Notes under the pieces: generated by a model | The model's input: the letters and a program-made list of their open reading frames with translations, nothing else | Told to the model about the DNA's origin: nothing | Database searches by the model: none | Made by a program: the position numbers and the translations under genes | In this document: piece by piece, positions 47,317 to 58,608 of the stretch | Numbering within the stretch: the first letter of the stretch is position 1 | Layout: every line of letters starts with the position of its first letter | Assembly: GCA_917880885.1 (NCBI GenBank) | Contig: OU862906.1 | Coordinates: 62,290,665-62,354,664 of the forward strand | Source of the DNA: Limnephilus marmoratus | Lineage: Eukaryota; Arthropoda; Insecta; Trichoptera; Limnephilidae | Direction: 5' to 3' | DNA: 64,000 nt

Positions 47317-48242
47317 AAATAAATTTAAAAAAATAATTATGTTAGATTTTTCACATATGGGAGATAAAGTTAATAATGATAGAAACCGTTTTTCTGCCTA
47401 CCTCCCCTATCAGAAATAGGACCTTCAAATAAATTTAGGAATATACCGATATGCCATAAGGGTGGGTAAATCATTTTGTTTCCATCCATGCATGTCATTC
47501 ATTAAGGCGCACTCGTCAATAACACATCTCATATCCAATAATGTATGTAACACCTATGAATAAATTCACAAATATGGATTATTAATTATTACACAATTCC
47601 AAAACCGCACGGCGTGTTTTGATAACAACAATCATTAGGCACCGTAGGAGCGGGTTACGGTCGGTAGCTCTCGCTTTAACCCGCCGCGAATGTAAGCGAA
47701 AATTATTAATAAAATAACCGATAACATATCAACCAACAAACATTACATATAAAGATTCTACATGCCTAATTTACAGTCAAGGACAATGAAAGCGCTCAAA
47801 AGCTTATCGCTATACGTTTCCCAAACAAAGCTCTAATGAAAAACGCGTCAAGTGGTTTTCACGAAATACATTGATTATTTACATGGGTTTGTGACAAAAA
47901 TATGATACGTAATTAATTAGTTGCCAGAAAATGTAACAATAATTTGATTGTAGATAGCCCGGCGTGGAAGGAAGGCGGAAATACCCACAGGTGTTAATCA
48001 ACTAACCCCCGTTTTCCGCACAAGATATGCTAGTAAAGATCAGTTTTAAAAAACTATTCTTACTACTTGAACGGTTGAAAAATATGGAATAAATAACATG
48101 ACATATTTTTGGATATATATTTATTCACAGTTATTGGATATTTCAAAGCTACATGGCTCACGTAGGAAATTAGATAGTTATATGTAGGTAACTATGAACT
48201 ATTCTAGGCTGGGCAACAAAAAAAATCTTCTTACATCATATT
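47317..48242. other. gene-free stretch
   Basis: Unique AT-rich DNA. A CpG-richer patch lies at 47640-47695 (GAGCGGGTTACGGTCGGTAG…AACCCGCCGCG). No gene. Confidence 0.45.
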
Positions 48243-49316
48243 ATGTCATCTTTGGGGATGTCATCTATGTGGAGCGTCTTTTATTAGGAAAGGAAGGAGG
48301 GGAAGTGGGAGGGAAAACGGTATGAGGGGCCGGTAGGAATCGGGGGGTTAATATGTCCAATCCATCCCTCCCACTGCGGTATGGCGATGTTCCGAAAGAG
48401 TCTAGAGAGATTAAAATGTCTTTCTCAATCAGTCTCTCCCGGCTTACCACGCAGTTGGTAGGCAGACGCATCAATGCGGACAAACACCTGTTAAGATGAA
48501 GCCATACTAAATAATGCAAAATCATACAAAATCACATGTTTTTGTTTTGAAAATTTGATAGCTTAGAAGTATTATAGATGCTCCAACTAAATACTGTGTG
48601 TAGAACATACTTTGGCCCTTAAAAATGTCGATCATTTTTTTAATAAGTCTTTTAATAAGCCTTTAAAAAAATAAAGTATAAGATCTATAAAAAAACACTT
48701 TCAAGTCCAAACTCTCCTATTTATAAACCCTTATTCGGATATGGTTTTATTGTATAATGTTACAAATTTAGTTTCTTTTATAATAATCACAAAAAAAAAT
48801 GATATTTACGCCCGAACTTCACAAAATAAAAAAAATAAGCATTTTCTCGTTGTTATTTTTGACATCAATCAATACTGCCCGCACTCTACGAATTTGGATT
48901 CTTGAAGTGACCCTTATGGCATGGGCACAAGAACCATGCACTGGGCAATACCTATTTCGTATCAGTCACGCCCCAACCAGCGCGAAAGTCAGTTGTGTTA
49001 CTCCGCGTCGCTTGGTTTCGTGAAATCAATTTTAAATAAACAATGCGTAAAACAGGAATTTATATTTTTACAGGCCTTTACGAAATCAATCTGTAAAAAA
49101 AATTCTTAAATACCTTTTCCAACCTTTCCAAAAGCTTTTTGTCAAGTATTTTTAAACTCCTTCCATAAAGGGCGTGAATTCCGATTTCGATTTTTTCCTG
49201 AACTATTGGATCGCCTTAAGTCACAAAACATAGCAAACCGCTTGGGGTGACCTATGGCAAAGGTGTTAGTTATCCAATAAATGGTTCCCGAGGCGGCAGT
49301 ACCCATTCCCGCCTTC
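48243..49316 (-). mobile_element. Family B element, copy 7, split by a TTAA element
   Basis: The 3' part (48243-48490) and 5' part (49220-49316: GTCACAAAACATAGC, GCTTGGGGTGACCTATGGCA, TTAGTTATCCAATAAATGGT) flank element G copy 2. The pre-insertion sequence reads CACCTG-TTAA-GTCAC, matching CCCCTGCTAAGTCAC in intact copies with one C-to-T change that creates the TTAA target. A separate small internal deletion removed the CCATGAACCCGGG part beforehand or independently. Confidence 0.8.
48491..49219 (-). mobile_element. TTAA-flanked element G, copy 2 (nested)
   Basis: 729 bp, bounded by TTAA at 48491-48494 and 49216-49219, opposite in orientation to copy 1. It includes CGAATTTGGATTCTTGAAGT, CATGGGCACAAGAACCATGC and GACTTTCGCGCTGG-type sequence (as complement), which is shared with copy 3 but not copy 1. 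No transposase frame. Confidence 0.8.
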
Positions 49317-50163
49317 GAAATTGAAGTTATTATAGAAAAAGGTTTTCTGACGTTAGGTGCGACATTGTTTAGAAATCGCGATATTCTGATATGAAACCTC
49401 AAAGAAACATATGTTAGTTTCAGAAAGCTTATAATATTTTGAAAAGCTCTGGTTATGTTACCTGATAGCGGCTCCCGCCTTTCATTTTCTACGTCCCTTT
49501 ATACCTAGTTCCTACTCCTACCTGTATGAAATCAATAAATTCATAATTAAGACAGTCATTTAGGGTCGACGCACTCGTTACCAGTGAACCTTTTGTTCAA
49601 CTAAACGAATCCCAATGACAGCATCATGTCAAGAACACTCTCATATTGATATTAAATTTATTATTGTTGTCTGCCTACAATTTGTTAAATGTTGTACTAT
49701 GTTGTTCAATATAACATATACAATGTTCTATTGTGCAAAATGTCAGCGACAGCAGTTTGAAAACGATAAAAAAAAATCTTGAAAAAGTTAATTTGATTTT
49801 AAAGATCTACGCGACATCTATTGCTTCTATAAATATCCCATAAAAATTCAACACATTTATCTTTCTGATTTATAGTCAGACGCTTTATTTATTTAACCGA
49901 TAGTTAAAACTTTTAACACGGTATTAAATTGTTTTGTGGCCAAACCTCGTACGGAAGGCAGTAATAACCTCATAAACTTTACAAACTAAGACGGCCACTC
50001 AAAGCCTTTTAAGTTTTTGCCGCTTTGAAATGGAGCACATCTTTCGAAAGCTCTATGAATGAAACCTCATTTTTGCGCGTTTGGATAGAGTGCTCGGTTA
50101 TCATCAAAACCTCTTATTTAAATTTTGCGATTCGAACAATATGCTCAGATGGTTCGTCTTATT
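49317..50163. other. gene-free AT-rich stretch
   Basis: Unique sequence; nothing recognised. Confidence 0.5.
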
Positions 50164-50829
50164 TTAAGGGGTTATATACAGTTAATATCGTTTTTTTATT
50201 TCATTTTCGTAATATTCATTTATATTTAAGTACATACACAGAAAATTTAAAGTCAATCCGACGATTATTTTCGAAGTTACACGCACATTTGTAAAGGCGT
50301 GTCAGAACGTTTGAAAGCAGGAGGACAAACTTTACGCGTTTTTCTCAAAACTATGTTTTTAAAGACAGTGACCAAGATTTCTCAGAAACGGCTGAACCGA
50401 TTAGTCTCAAATTTTAACACAAGCTTTTTAAGTATATTTTTAGTTTTTAATCGAAGGTTGTTTTTCACCGATAAATATGTATATATATTTTTATAAACAA
50501 TTTAAGGCCAAAATTTTGGTCAGATTATACATTACTTTAATGAAATCCGTTTGGCTTTTTCATTTTAAATGATCAAGTCTAGAGATATGGTGACCGCAAT
50601 CTCCGTCATTGTCACCGCAAGATGCCTTTTTTGAGAGGAGCTCCTGGAGATCAGCTATAGCAGCTTTCAAAATTATTATTTTTACAATGTTAAAATTTAC
50701 CATAATATGTGTACACATTTTTACATAAATAAATGTAGAAGTCTTCTCAGGAAAAATTCTTCAAAAATCGCTTTTTCGGATCTCCTGACAGTACCTGTAC
50801 CTCCTGACTGTATACCTATAACCTCTTAA
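50164..50829. mobile_element. TTAA-ended element with inverted ends
   Basis: Begins TTAAGGGGTTATATACAGTTA; the complement of its right end reads TTAAGAGGTTATAGGTATACAG. Terminal inverted similarity is about 20 bp, with TTAA at both limits (50164-50167, 50826-50829). Total 666 bp. It contains TCAGAAACGGCTGAACCGAT and GAGAGGAGCTCCTGGAGATC, a self-complementary CTCCTGGAG-like segment. Two short frames overlap it, but no transposase domain was seen. Probably a piggyBac-type non-autonomous element, unrelated in sequence to element G. Confidence 0.65.
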
Positions 50830-51375
50830 AATGCCGATTTTTTTTAATAATGAAAAGCTCAAAACAAAACTTTATTTAGAAGTCTCAAATCTGAAACAAA
50901 CCGATAGTTAATCCGTTGGGTTTTACGAATGTTTCGGCACCAAAAATTGCGTAATATTTTACTATCCCTCTGACAATTTTTAGTATGCACGTGTGTATGC
51001 AAGAAGCCGTAATATCTACCCTCTTGTATGATATGAACACCCACAATCAAAGTTACCAAGGGTAGTTTTCCCACCATCCTACGTCCCTATCCCGTCATCC
51101 CTTCACGGTGGAGTGCAGTAGGGATTTCTCTTCCCCTCAGACACAGATTCAACCCTAACCGGCCCTAGTAGGATGTAGGTTGTATCGACCGGTCATGCCC
51201 TAAATTTTTGTACCATGTCAATACCCTTGTATTAACCTCCTGCCGTAGGTACTCGTACTTAGATTCTATAAAATTTGATGGTGTCTTAATATTAGGTATT
51301 CATATTTACTATTTATCATCTGGGTTTCATGTGCTTTACTGTTATTGAGTGACTATGTAGTCTTTTATTAAAAGA
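50830..51375. other. gene-free stretch
   Basis: Unique sequence with a more balanced composition at 51060-51200 (CCCTATCCCGTCATCCCTTC). No recognisable element. Confidence 0.45.
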
Positions 51376-51833
51376 CTAGCGAGTTCCCGGCATGCGCTGC
51401 AACGCCACTTAAATAAAGAAATGGTTTCTCTCTGCGTCCTTTCCCATCGGTCCCCAGTTCCCGTTCCGCTTCCGCCTCCCCTTTACCTCCCTTCCATGTT
51501 TCCCTCCCCGCTAAACTATATTAAATACACACATTTTTTTAAACAACTCGCGCGCCTCCCATTGCAATATTTTTATTCAAATTTCAGAACGCCAGAGCTC
51601 ACCAGTTTAAATGTATAATCTTTCTCGGGCGTGCGTACAACAACCCACCAAAATTTCATCGCAATCGGATGAATAGTATAGGAAATAATTTCATAACGCC
51701 AGAGCTCACTATTATATTTAGAAACCATCCCGGGCATGCGCACATCAAATCCCCAAAGTTTCATCGCAATCGGATGAATGGTTTATGAACGCATAAGGGA
51801 CAAACAAAGAAACATTCGTTTTTATATATTACC
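51376..51833 (-). mobile_element. non-autonomous Helitron (Helitron 3) with internal duplication
   Basis: On the minus strand the 3' end reads GCATGCCGGGAACTCGCTAG followed by T. The 5' region (ATATATAAAAACGAATGTTT, then CATTCATCCGATTGCGATGA) is of the insect Helitron-derivative type; the TC start is not clear. ACGCCAGAGCTC occurs at 51589 and 51695, and about 85-100 bp after each is similar, so the element has a 106-bp internal tandem duplication. Confidence 0.6.
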
Positions 51834-52994
51834 TAAATTACAACGGTAACGTATCGAAATTTACATATCGATTACGTAATGTGCGGACTTTTCGCCATGA
51901 ACTACACTCATCAAGCATAACTTTGACAATAAATTATTACTAACATATTTATTTATATAGAAATTACTTAGTATTTTTATACTCGTAAACAACATAGAGA
52001 GACAAATAACAACAAGGAAACATTTCAACATTAGGTAGTAAAGAATATTTAGGTAGGAAAAAGTTTTGAAATTACAATAAAAATTCATTGAAACTACTAG
52101 GTACCTACATACCTAAGTTATTTAGGATTGTATATATGCACTCAAACCTTGTTCAAATGAACTTACAAGGTTAAGCGATTACTAGCAAAATGTCTGATTT
52201 CAGAGTTTATAAGACATTAATTTGTGATATAGACTCGTAGGTTCGACTGCCCCAGTTACAAATTATAAGCACCCCCAGTGTATAATAAATGTTAATATTT
52301 GATTATGACTAACGTTTAAAAAACAACATATTACTTATGTCAATTCGATTCGCCGTCATTTTACTTGTGGCCGACCATTACAAAGCCAATCATTTAGGAC
52401 ATAAAAAATACCAATTATTATTGTGTGTGAATTTTATTACGACAAGATTAGCATATTTAATCCATCCATAAAATTGTAGGCAATAAAAGGCCGTAGTCAA
52501 ACGGTTTGATTACTAACCAAGAACTAAAATGTGTACAAAAATGTGACGCATTGATTGCTCAATTACTCGATAATAACAATAGGTGGCGTTAAATAATATG
52601 CAACGTAAAGTTATGAAATTAAACGAGAAAATCTAATTTCCGTTTTATTCCCAAGTGGAATAATAGTGTTATGAGAATATTAAACGCAACGAAATAATAT
52701 ACTCTATTGAAACGTTCACATGTAATACGCACTCACCTACAGCAGGTTTTATTTATAGATGTACAGATATTGTTTGCAGGGTCATCGGCATAAAAATTAG
52801 TTCAATTTCAAGTGGGTAAAGATGCCACAAATATTCGGCTACTATTCGGTATTCTTCTATTTTTCTATTTTTTTACTATTGTTTAATGAAATAAAATGCA
52901 TTTAAATTTAATATTTATTGTCTTCATTATTATTTTTTAATTTATTAACTAACGTTTAGACAAGATTTTTATGCGTAGCACAAAGGGTAACAAT
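51834..52994. other. gene-free AT-rich stretch
   Basis: Unique sequence. AATATTTATTGTCTTCA at 52909-52925 recurs just outside the right end of the inverted pair that follows (53608-53624). Confidence 0.5.
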
Positions 52995-53062
52995 TATTAT
53001 AAGCAATAATTGTCAGCCTGAAACACTCATTTACATTGAAAAATCTTCCGAGAAAAGATACT

Positions 53063-53135
53063 TGCCGCCAACGGGACTTGAACCCGTGTCCTTCTGATTG
53101 CCGGTCGGATGCTCTGACCACTGAGCTATGGCGGC
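53063..53135 (-). tRNA. tRNA-like, Ala(GGC)-like, left arm
   Basis: Folds as a cloverleaf: 7-bp acceptor GCCGCCA/TGGCGGC, D stem GCTC/GAGC, T stem ACGGG/CCCGT with loop TTCAAGT, discriminator A. The anticodon stem TCCGA/TCAGA has one C-A mismatch. The loop reads CCGGCAA, giving anticodon GGC (alanine) but a C in place of the invariant U33. GGC is also not the usual eukaryotic alanine anticodon. Intact A and B boxes suggest RNA polymerase III could transcribe it. It is probably a tRNA-derived SINE or a decayed tRNA gene. Confidence 0.5.
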
Positions 53136-53466
53136 TTATCAAATACCCGCCAAATAATTCAATATATACTAGTGTTTCATTCAACAATTACTGCTTATTA
53201 TATTTTTTCCACCTGAAAACAACCAAAATTTATTTTTGCGAGAGAGACATTGTTAGTGTTAAATCTCTCGCTAGGTGGCGTCGAGACAAATTATGTCTGC
53301 ATTTATTGGGGAAATACTTAAACTTGCCAAATATTAATTATTATTTTTTTAATTTATAAACTAACAAAAATAAAGTTGGTTGTTTTCAGGTGTAAAAAAT
53401 ATAATAAGCAGTAATTGTTGAATGAAACACTAGTATATATTGAATTATTTGGCGGGTATTTGATAA

Positions 53467-53539
53467 GCCGCCATAGCTCAGTGGTCAGAGCATCCGACCG
53501 GCAATCAGAAGGACACGGGTTCAAGTCCCGTTGGCGGCA
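53467..53539 (+). tRNA. tRNA-like, Ala(GGC)-like, right arm
   Basis: Identical over 73 nt to the left-arm copy, in the opposite orientation, with the same cloverleaf, anticodon-stem mismatch and missing U33. Because the shared flanks extend about 85 bp on each side, the two are one duplication and not independent genes. Confidence 0.5.
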
Positions 53540-53608
53540 AGTATCTTTTCTCGGAAGATTTTTCAATGTAAATGAGTGTTTCAGGCTGACAATTATTGCT
53601 TATAATAA

Positions 53609-54090
53609 TATTTATTGTCTTCACTACAAATTTCAAAATATTCCCAAATAGGTGATTTTTTATTAAATGGTACCATTTCGTAAAGCATTTCGCGAACAAT
53701 CAAACATGTTACTCACTATAAGTAACACAATTTGATGTAACAATCAACAAATGATGTAGTGACACAACCTACTCGCAAATAAAATAAATACGTAGTTACC
53801 ACTTGATGCAGGTCGGAACCTGTCACCGGCGAAATGCACTAAGTGTCGCCGAATATTCGGTATTCGGTACTTGCAAAAATCACTATTCATCACACGATGG
53901 CATCTCTAATATTTTATGATTCACCAGTGTAAACTATTTTCTATTTTTCTAATTAAACAGATGAAAATAGTCACGTTGATGACTCTAGAGCTCAACATTT
54001 GTGAGTTCAGAGAGTCCTAGAAATAGATGCTCCGTCTCGTGCACGAAAAGCTAATTAATTAATTAAAGACGTGTATAGACGGCTACAAGA
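53609..54090. other. gene-free AT-rich stretch
   Basis: Unique sequence; nothing recognised. Confidence 0.5.
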
Positions 54091-54324
54091 TGGCCTCCAT
54101 TATTGAGGGGTAAGGCTCTTGACTCACAATCCGAAGGTCGCGGGATGTAATCCCGGCATGCGCAATTAAATTTTATTTGATTAATTTATTCATTGATAAT
54201 ATAATTAATTCATTTAAAAGAATATATAATATATTTGCGGCACGTTCCAGAGTGGAACAGACTGTCGGTATCACCCAGATGTAAGACCACCATTCAGAGT
54301 TGAAACGTTGCCTGAAACTGGCTG
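54091..54324 (+). mobile_element. SINE-A copy 6 (3'-truncated)
   Basis: The tRNA-like head (54091-54162, with decayed B box GGGATGTAATCCC), linker AAATTTTATTTGATTAATTT, and body to AACGTTGCCTGAAACTGGCT are present. Everything after GCTTTAGCC, including the A tail, is missing. Loss of the 3' end is unusual for a retroposon and suggests a later deletion where the next LINE fragment begins. Confidence 0.75.
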
Positions 54325-54379
54325 GCAGTCTAAATATGAACACATTAAGAAATAAAATTTAAAAAAAACGCAATATTCA

Positions 54380-54818
54380 TTCCAAATTCCAAGCATTTAA
54401 AATGTTAAAGGAACTGAATTGGCTAACCGTGAAACAGATGCTGACCTTGAATACGATGATATTTATACATAAAATAATTAACAACATTTTACCAAAATAC
54501 TTTTCAAATAAAATTGTATTCAACAAGGACATTCACAGACATAACACAAGAACATGCAAAGAAATCAAGCTTCAAAAAAAGGATAGGGCGAATACGCAGA
54601 ACAGTTTGCTGTACAAGGGGATGAAGTTGTATAACAAGCTAGCAGAGACTTTGAAGTCCACACCAATTGGAAAGTTCAAGACGTATTGTAGGAGCTACAT
54701 AAAATTACATAAAATCTAGTTTGCAATATGAAATATTATAATTAATTAGAAATTTGTAAACTTAAATGTACAAATTACTAAAGTAAAATTAATAAATAAA
54801 ATAAATAAAAAATAAATT
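54380..54818 (+). pseudogene. non-LTR retrotransposon 3' fragment
   Basis: The frame from 54402 reads LKELNWLTVKQMLTLNTMIF, IHKIINNILPKYFSNKI, RHNTRTCKEI and LLYKGMKLYNKLAETLKSTP, the typical sequence downstream of RT in jockey/CR1-like elements (LxWLxVxxR, YNTR-type motif, LYNxLPxxI). It ends at a TAG and is followed by an (AAAT)n tail at 54785-54818. The 5' part is missing. The 105-codon frame is intact. Confidence 0.75.
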
Positions 54819-55595
54819 TGTTTCAAAATAATTACGGAATTATGATTTACTTATTTATTTTTTATGAATATTTACTTGTATTCAGCGTAACACGTGTCAT
54901 TAAATCACGGATAAAAGAAATTAAAATGAAAACTGTGTAATGTGTAAATATAGAGTAAATTGACCCAGAAAAAGTTTCAAACATTTGCTCCAAGAAGTTG
55001 GGAGCTTATCGCGTTCAAATTAGCATTTTACTTCTCTGTTGAATAATTTATGTTTAGGAGTCGTAAATCGCTTGTATTGTTAGTTTTTGTTATTCAGACT
55101 CTTTCAGAGTTTGGCATTTATGAAATAATAAACCTTTAGAGGGGGTACGCCACCTTTTTGAATTATTGGGACATTTCGTGTGCGCGATGATTTACGACCA
55201 CTGATTGAAACGTCCCAACCCTGATTGCTCGGTGAAGACATTAAGGTGTAAATGTTTTATGTTATTTATTTCTTTGCGGGTGATACAAAAGATTAAGAAA
55301 GTCAAACATAAGGGCGTTTTATAATTTGTACAGTTGTATAATTGCAAGACTTTATGTCGTTTTAGGGTGAGGTAAAAATCGATAAAGTTGGTTCCTGAGT
55401 CACGTAAAGAAAAACAAAGTAAATCGTTTTATATTCTATTAATTTTCAACATGATTATTAAAGAAGAAATTCCAATCTAACGATAAATAATGAAGAAATC
55501 TTACTTTTTCTTTCTGTATTTGATGTTAGTTGAACCTTTGTCCCAAAAAATGAGGAGGTTTTCCAAAACCGTAGAAAGACAAAAAATAACATATA
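54819..55595. other. gene-free AT-rich stretch
   Basis: Unique sequence; nothing recognised. Confidence 0.5.
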
Positions 55596-55770
55596 AAACT
55601 AACGTGAACAAGAGTGGGGAGGCTACGAAGCACCGCACGAAGAGGAGACCGATTATACTATCTCATTCTCTCCGATTTACGTGTGTCTCTTTTTAGTGTC
55701 ACTATTTTTGTTTTCATCGAGTTTCTAATCACAACGGTGCCAAAAAAATTTTCACTTCAAAAAGTGACTT
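55596..55770. mobile_element. Family E element, copy 2
   Basis: Carries ACAAGAGTGGGGAGGCTACG, AAGCACCGCACGAAGAGGAG, ACCGATTATACTATCTCATT, TCTCTTTTTAGTGTCACT, ATCGAGTTTCTAATCACAAC and TTTTCACTTCAAAAA. The short frame that crosses it is not shared with other copies. Confidence 0.6.
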
Positions 55771-58161
55771 TTTTGTCATAGCTACTTTTTTGTAAGTTTT
55801 ACAGTTGTTGTTCATGAAGTATGTATTTTTTATGTGTAGTTAAATGTTTTCATAATGTGTGCTCTGATTATGGCGTGGGTAGTGTCGAGTGTGTAAATAA
55901 TAATAATTTGAATTTATGAAAAGGTATTAACATGAAAAGTTATGCGCACATGTTGACTACGCGTTCAATTATAGAATGAATTAAAATCAACTTTTTGTCT
56001 CGATTGTAAAATTTTCATTTTCACGTTCGATTCTCTAAATTATTCTCAACTCCTAACTGGTTGCATAAATTCAAAATTATGATAAAAAATGAAGCGTTTG
56101 TTTCCCAGCTAATTGAAACATTTTTTACATACCAAACGGCAGTAGCACTTTTAAATTACCGGCCCGTTAAAAAGTTACCGATGCGGAATTAATAAAGTTT
56201 CGTGGATACAAAAAGTTCGAGATATCTACCAGGAGCTAGGCAAAAGAAGGAGAGAATTTTCGGAGAAGGGAATTTCACATTTGCCTGGGAAGGTGTTCGT
56301 TGCACAAACCAATCAATTCTGGCGTTTCTGTGGCCAACCAACCCGGTATCCTTAGCGTTTGGCGTAGTACCCAACAAAAATAAATGAACGTTAATTAGGA
56401 CAACTTTTAGCTTTAGGAATTTATTAAAATTTTTATGCAAGTTTTTTAACTCGTCTCGATTGATTGGCTAACAATAGGCCACTTGCATGGATTTCATAAC
56501 GACTTGGAAAAAATCGTGTGGATAGATTTTTTTACTAAAATTACAAAAATGTTAGTAAAAAATTTTAGAAATGTACAGTTTTTTTTTTTTTAATAAATTA
56601 ATCCATTATTTGGGCCCATGAGGTCACTACATGAAAATGTCCCGTCTCCGAAAATGTTCATATTAATTTTGTCAAATTCCACAATGATTTTTTTTTTATA
56701 TGATTTCAGTCCAATTTTTGAATTTGACATTTAACGTTCACTAGATTTATTGTTTGTTCTCTGCGAACTTATCATTTTGTTTGACTTTTTGACAGATGTT
56801 ATGAAGAGAACCCCGTACATTTTACGTTGTCTGTATGTGTTTCAGAAGTATAATGGTAGTGGTGCTGATTTTAACAAAATTAAATTATATAATTTTATTT
56901 TATTATTAGGTATTATAATTGACAAGTATATTACATTAGATTTAGTAATATAGACGTTGAACATTATAATGATTTATGATCAATAAGATGGATCAATGAA
57001 AAAAATATTCATGAGATGTAATATTTTTGGTATGCCTCGTTATTCTCATGTGCCCTTTCTTGTGGAAAACGTTATTTTTTTAAATGATTTTCGGCTATGT
57101 AATTATCATTTTTTCGCACCTATAAAATTATGTCCCGTCTTTCCGGTTTATGAAAAATGGTCTGATTTTTCGGATTGAAATTTTCAAAAAATCGCCAGGT
57201 TTTCAAAAATACGATTAAAAAAAATAAACAGAATGTCTTAGAATGATTACCTAAACCGGAAAAAATTAAAAAATGTGATGCAAGTGGCCTATTATTTTGT
57301 AAAATTCTATTATTCGATGAAGTGATTGGAACATTTTTAAAAAGTAAAAAAACCGTTGCTCGATTATAAAACCTATCTGTGCATGAGAATATATATGATT
57401 ATCTTTGTTCAACATTATTATTGTTCTCCAAATAGGTACATACGTAAGAACAATTTTTCGTATTTGGCAACACCGCGGACAGTGAATTAATGAATGCCTC
57501 TAATCATAAAAAAAACACATGCTTTGTTCTTATCGTAACACACAATAAATTAAGTTTCAAATCTGAATTATTTTGAGATAATTAGATGTTTAAAGGTACT
57601 GTAAATCATCGCACGAATCTAATGTGAAATCAAAAGAGGTTAGGGAACCAAATCATTCAGCTTTATAATTTTAATTGTCTAATTGCCTTTTCTTACATTG
57701 TTTGTGTGTGCGTTGATATCTCTGGAATTGCGCCGAAATTCTTTGTATTAGTAAATGCAATTGTGTGTAAGAATAGCCTATACATGAAAGCGACTGTATT
57801 TTGGCCTGCGAATCTAACCTCCTATGTGTGAGTGAATCACATGTTGCTATTGCGTATAAAAGTATTACGCGTGTGTCTGTACTTGCTTCCTCTATGAATA
57901 ATTAATTACAAGTATATTTTGCGATGATTAATATAACCCAGGCAAATTATTATCTAAGAAGTGTTTCAGATAACCCGCGGGACTCGTTGTTTAATTAGTC
58001 ACACCCATTGACCTATACTAGGTCCATGGTCACACCAATTGATTAATTAAATATTAATTTAATTTATTATATAAGATGATTTTTTCACGTGCATTTATTT
58101 TTGATTTATTGATTTATTTATACGATTTATATATTTATTTATACAATTTATTGATTTATAC
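55771..58161. other. gene-free AT-rich stretch
   Basis: About 2.4 kb of unique DNA. Overlapping frames on both strands near 56190-56440 carry no domain. Low-complexity TTTAT runs lie at 58090-58160. Confidence 0.5.
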
Positions 58162-58608
58162 AATCACGGAATACAAAAATATGCACTTAATTCTATGTAT
58201 ATTTGAACATTTAGGAGGCGGGAATTGGTACCGCCGCGCCGCCCCGGGAACCTTTATTGGATAACCAACACCTCTGCCATAGGTCACACCAAGTGGTTCG
58301 CTATGTTTGATGATTTAGCAGGGGTGCCCGGGTTCATGGGGTGAGGTTTGTCTAGGTCTTGGAGGCGGATGACCAGGACATACTGAACCCAAGATTCCTA
58401 CCCACCCCTTAAACCCTTTTCCTTCCCAGAACTCTCCTCTCCTTCCATTCCTTAAAAATGCCCTCCACACAGCATCATAGGTGAGCACAAAGATGACATA
58501 GGCCCTGAAAGAAATTATGTTCCTCAGGGCCTCCTGTGTGGAGCTCATGTAAAAAAAAAAAATCGTGGAATACTAAAATATGCACCTAATTCTGTATTTG
58601 AACACGTT
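58162..58608. repeat. ~50-bp direct repeats flanking family B copy 8
   Basis: AATCACGGAATACAAAAATATG…TTTGAACATTT (58162-58212) recurs as AATCGTGGAATACTAAAATATG…TTTGAACACGTT (58561-58608), immediately outside the two ends of the element. About 85% identity with one 4-bp gap. Confidence 0.75.
58213..58562 (+). mobile_element. Family B element, copy 8 (with oligo-A tail)
   Basis: Starts AGGAGGCGGGAATTGGTACC and ends GTGTGGAGCTCATGT followed by 12 A. It lacks about 90 bp of the middle. The 3' stem is good: CTCCACACAG pairs with CTGTGTGGAG, and GGCCCTGA pairs with TCAGGGCC. The oligo-A tail and fixed orientation argue for a retroposon. Confidence 0.8.

Larger units (their letters stand above)
52995..53608. 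repeat. inverted pair (two 244-bp arms) carrying tRNA-like genes
   Basis: Arms at 52995-53238 and 53365-53608 are almost identical in inverted orientation, with a 126-bp spacer. Each arm carries the 73-nt tRNA-like sequence annotated separately, with the same flanks (AAGCAATAATTGTCAGCCTG, CGGAAGATTTTTCAATGTAA, GGCGGGTATTTGATAAGCC). The spacer contains AATTATTATTTTTTTAATTT…ACTAAC, similar to the left outside flank at 52929-52951. The long frames on both strands through the tRNA-like part (HSSVVRASDRQSEGHGFKSR) are translations of a tRNA-derived sequence, not proteins. Confidence 0.8.

Noticed and set aside
53036..53651. Open frames on both strands reading HSSVVRASDRQSEGHGFKSR and the mirrored frame
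   Set aside because: They are translations of the tRNA-like sequence and its flanks in the inverted arms. This peptide type is a known artefact of tRNA-derived repeats.
55490..55696. 68-codon frame with a hydrophobic start (SYFFFLYLMLVEPLSQK)
   Set aside because: Its second half is family E sequence, not conserved as coding in other copies.
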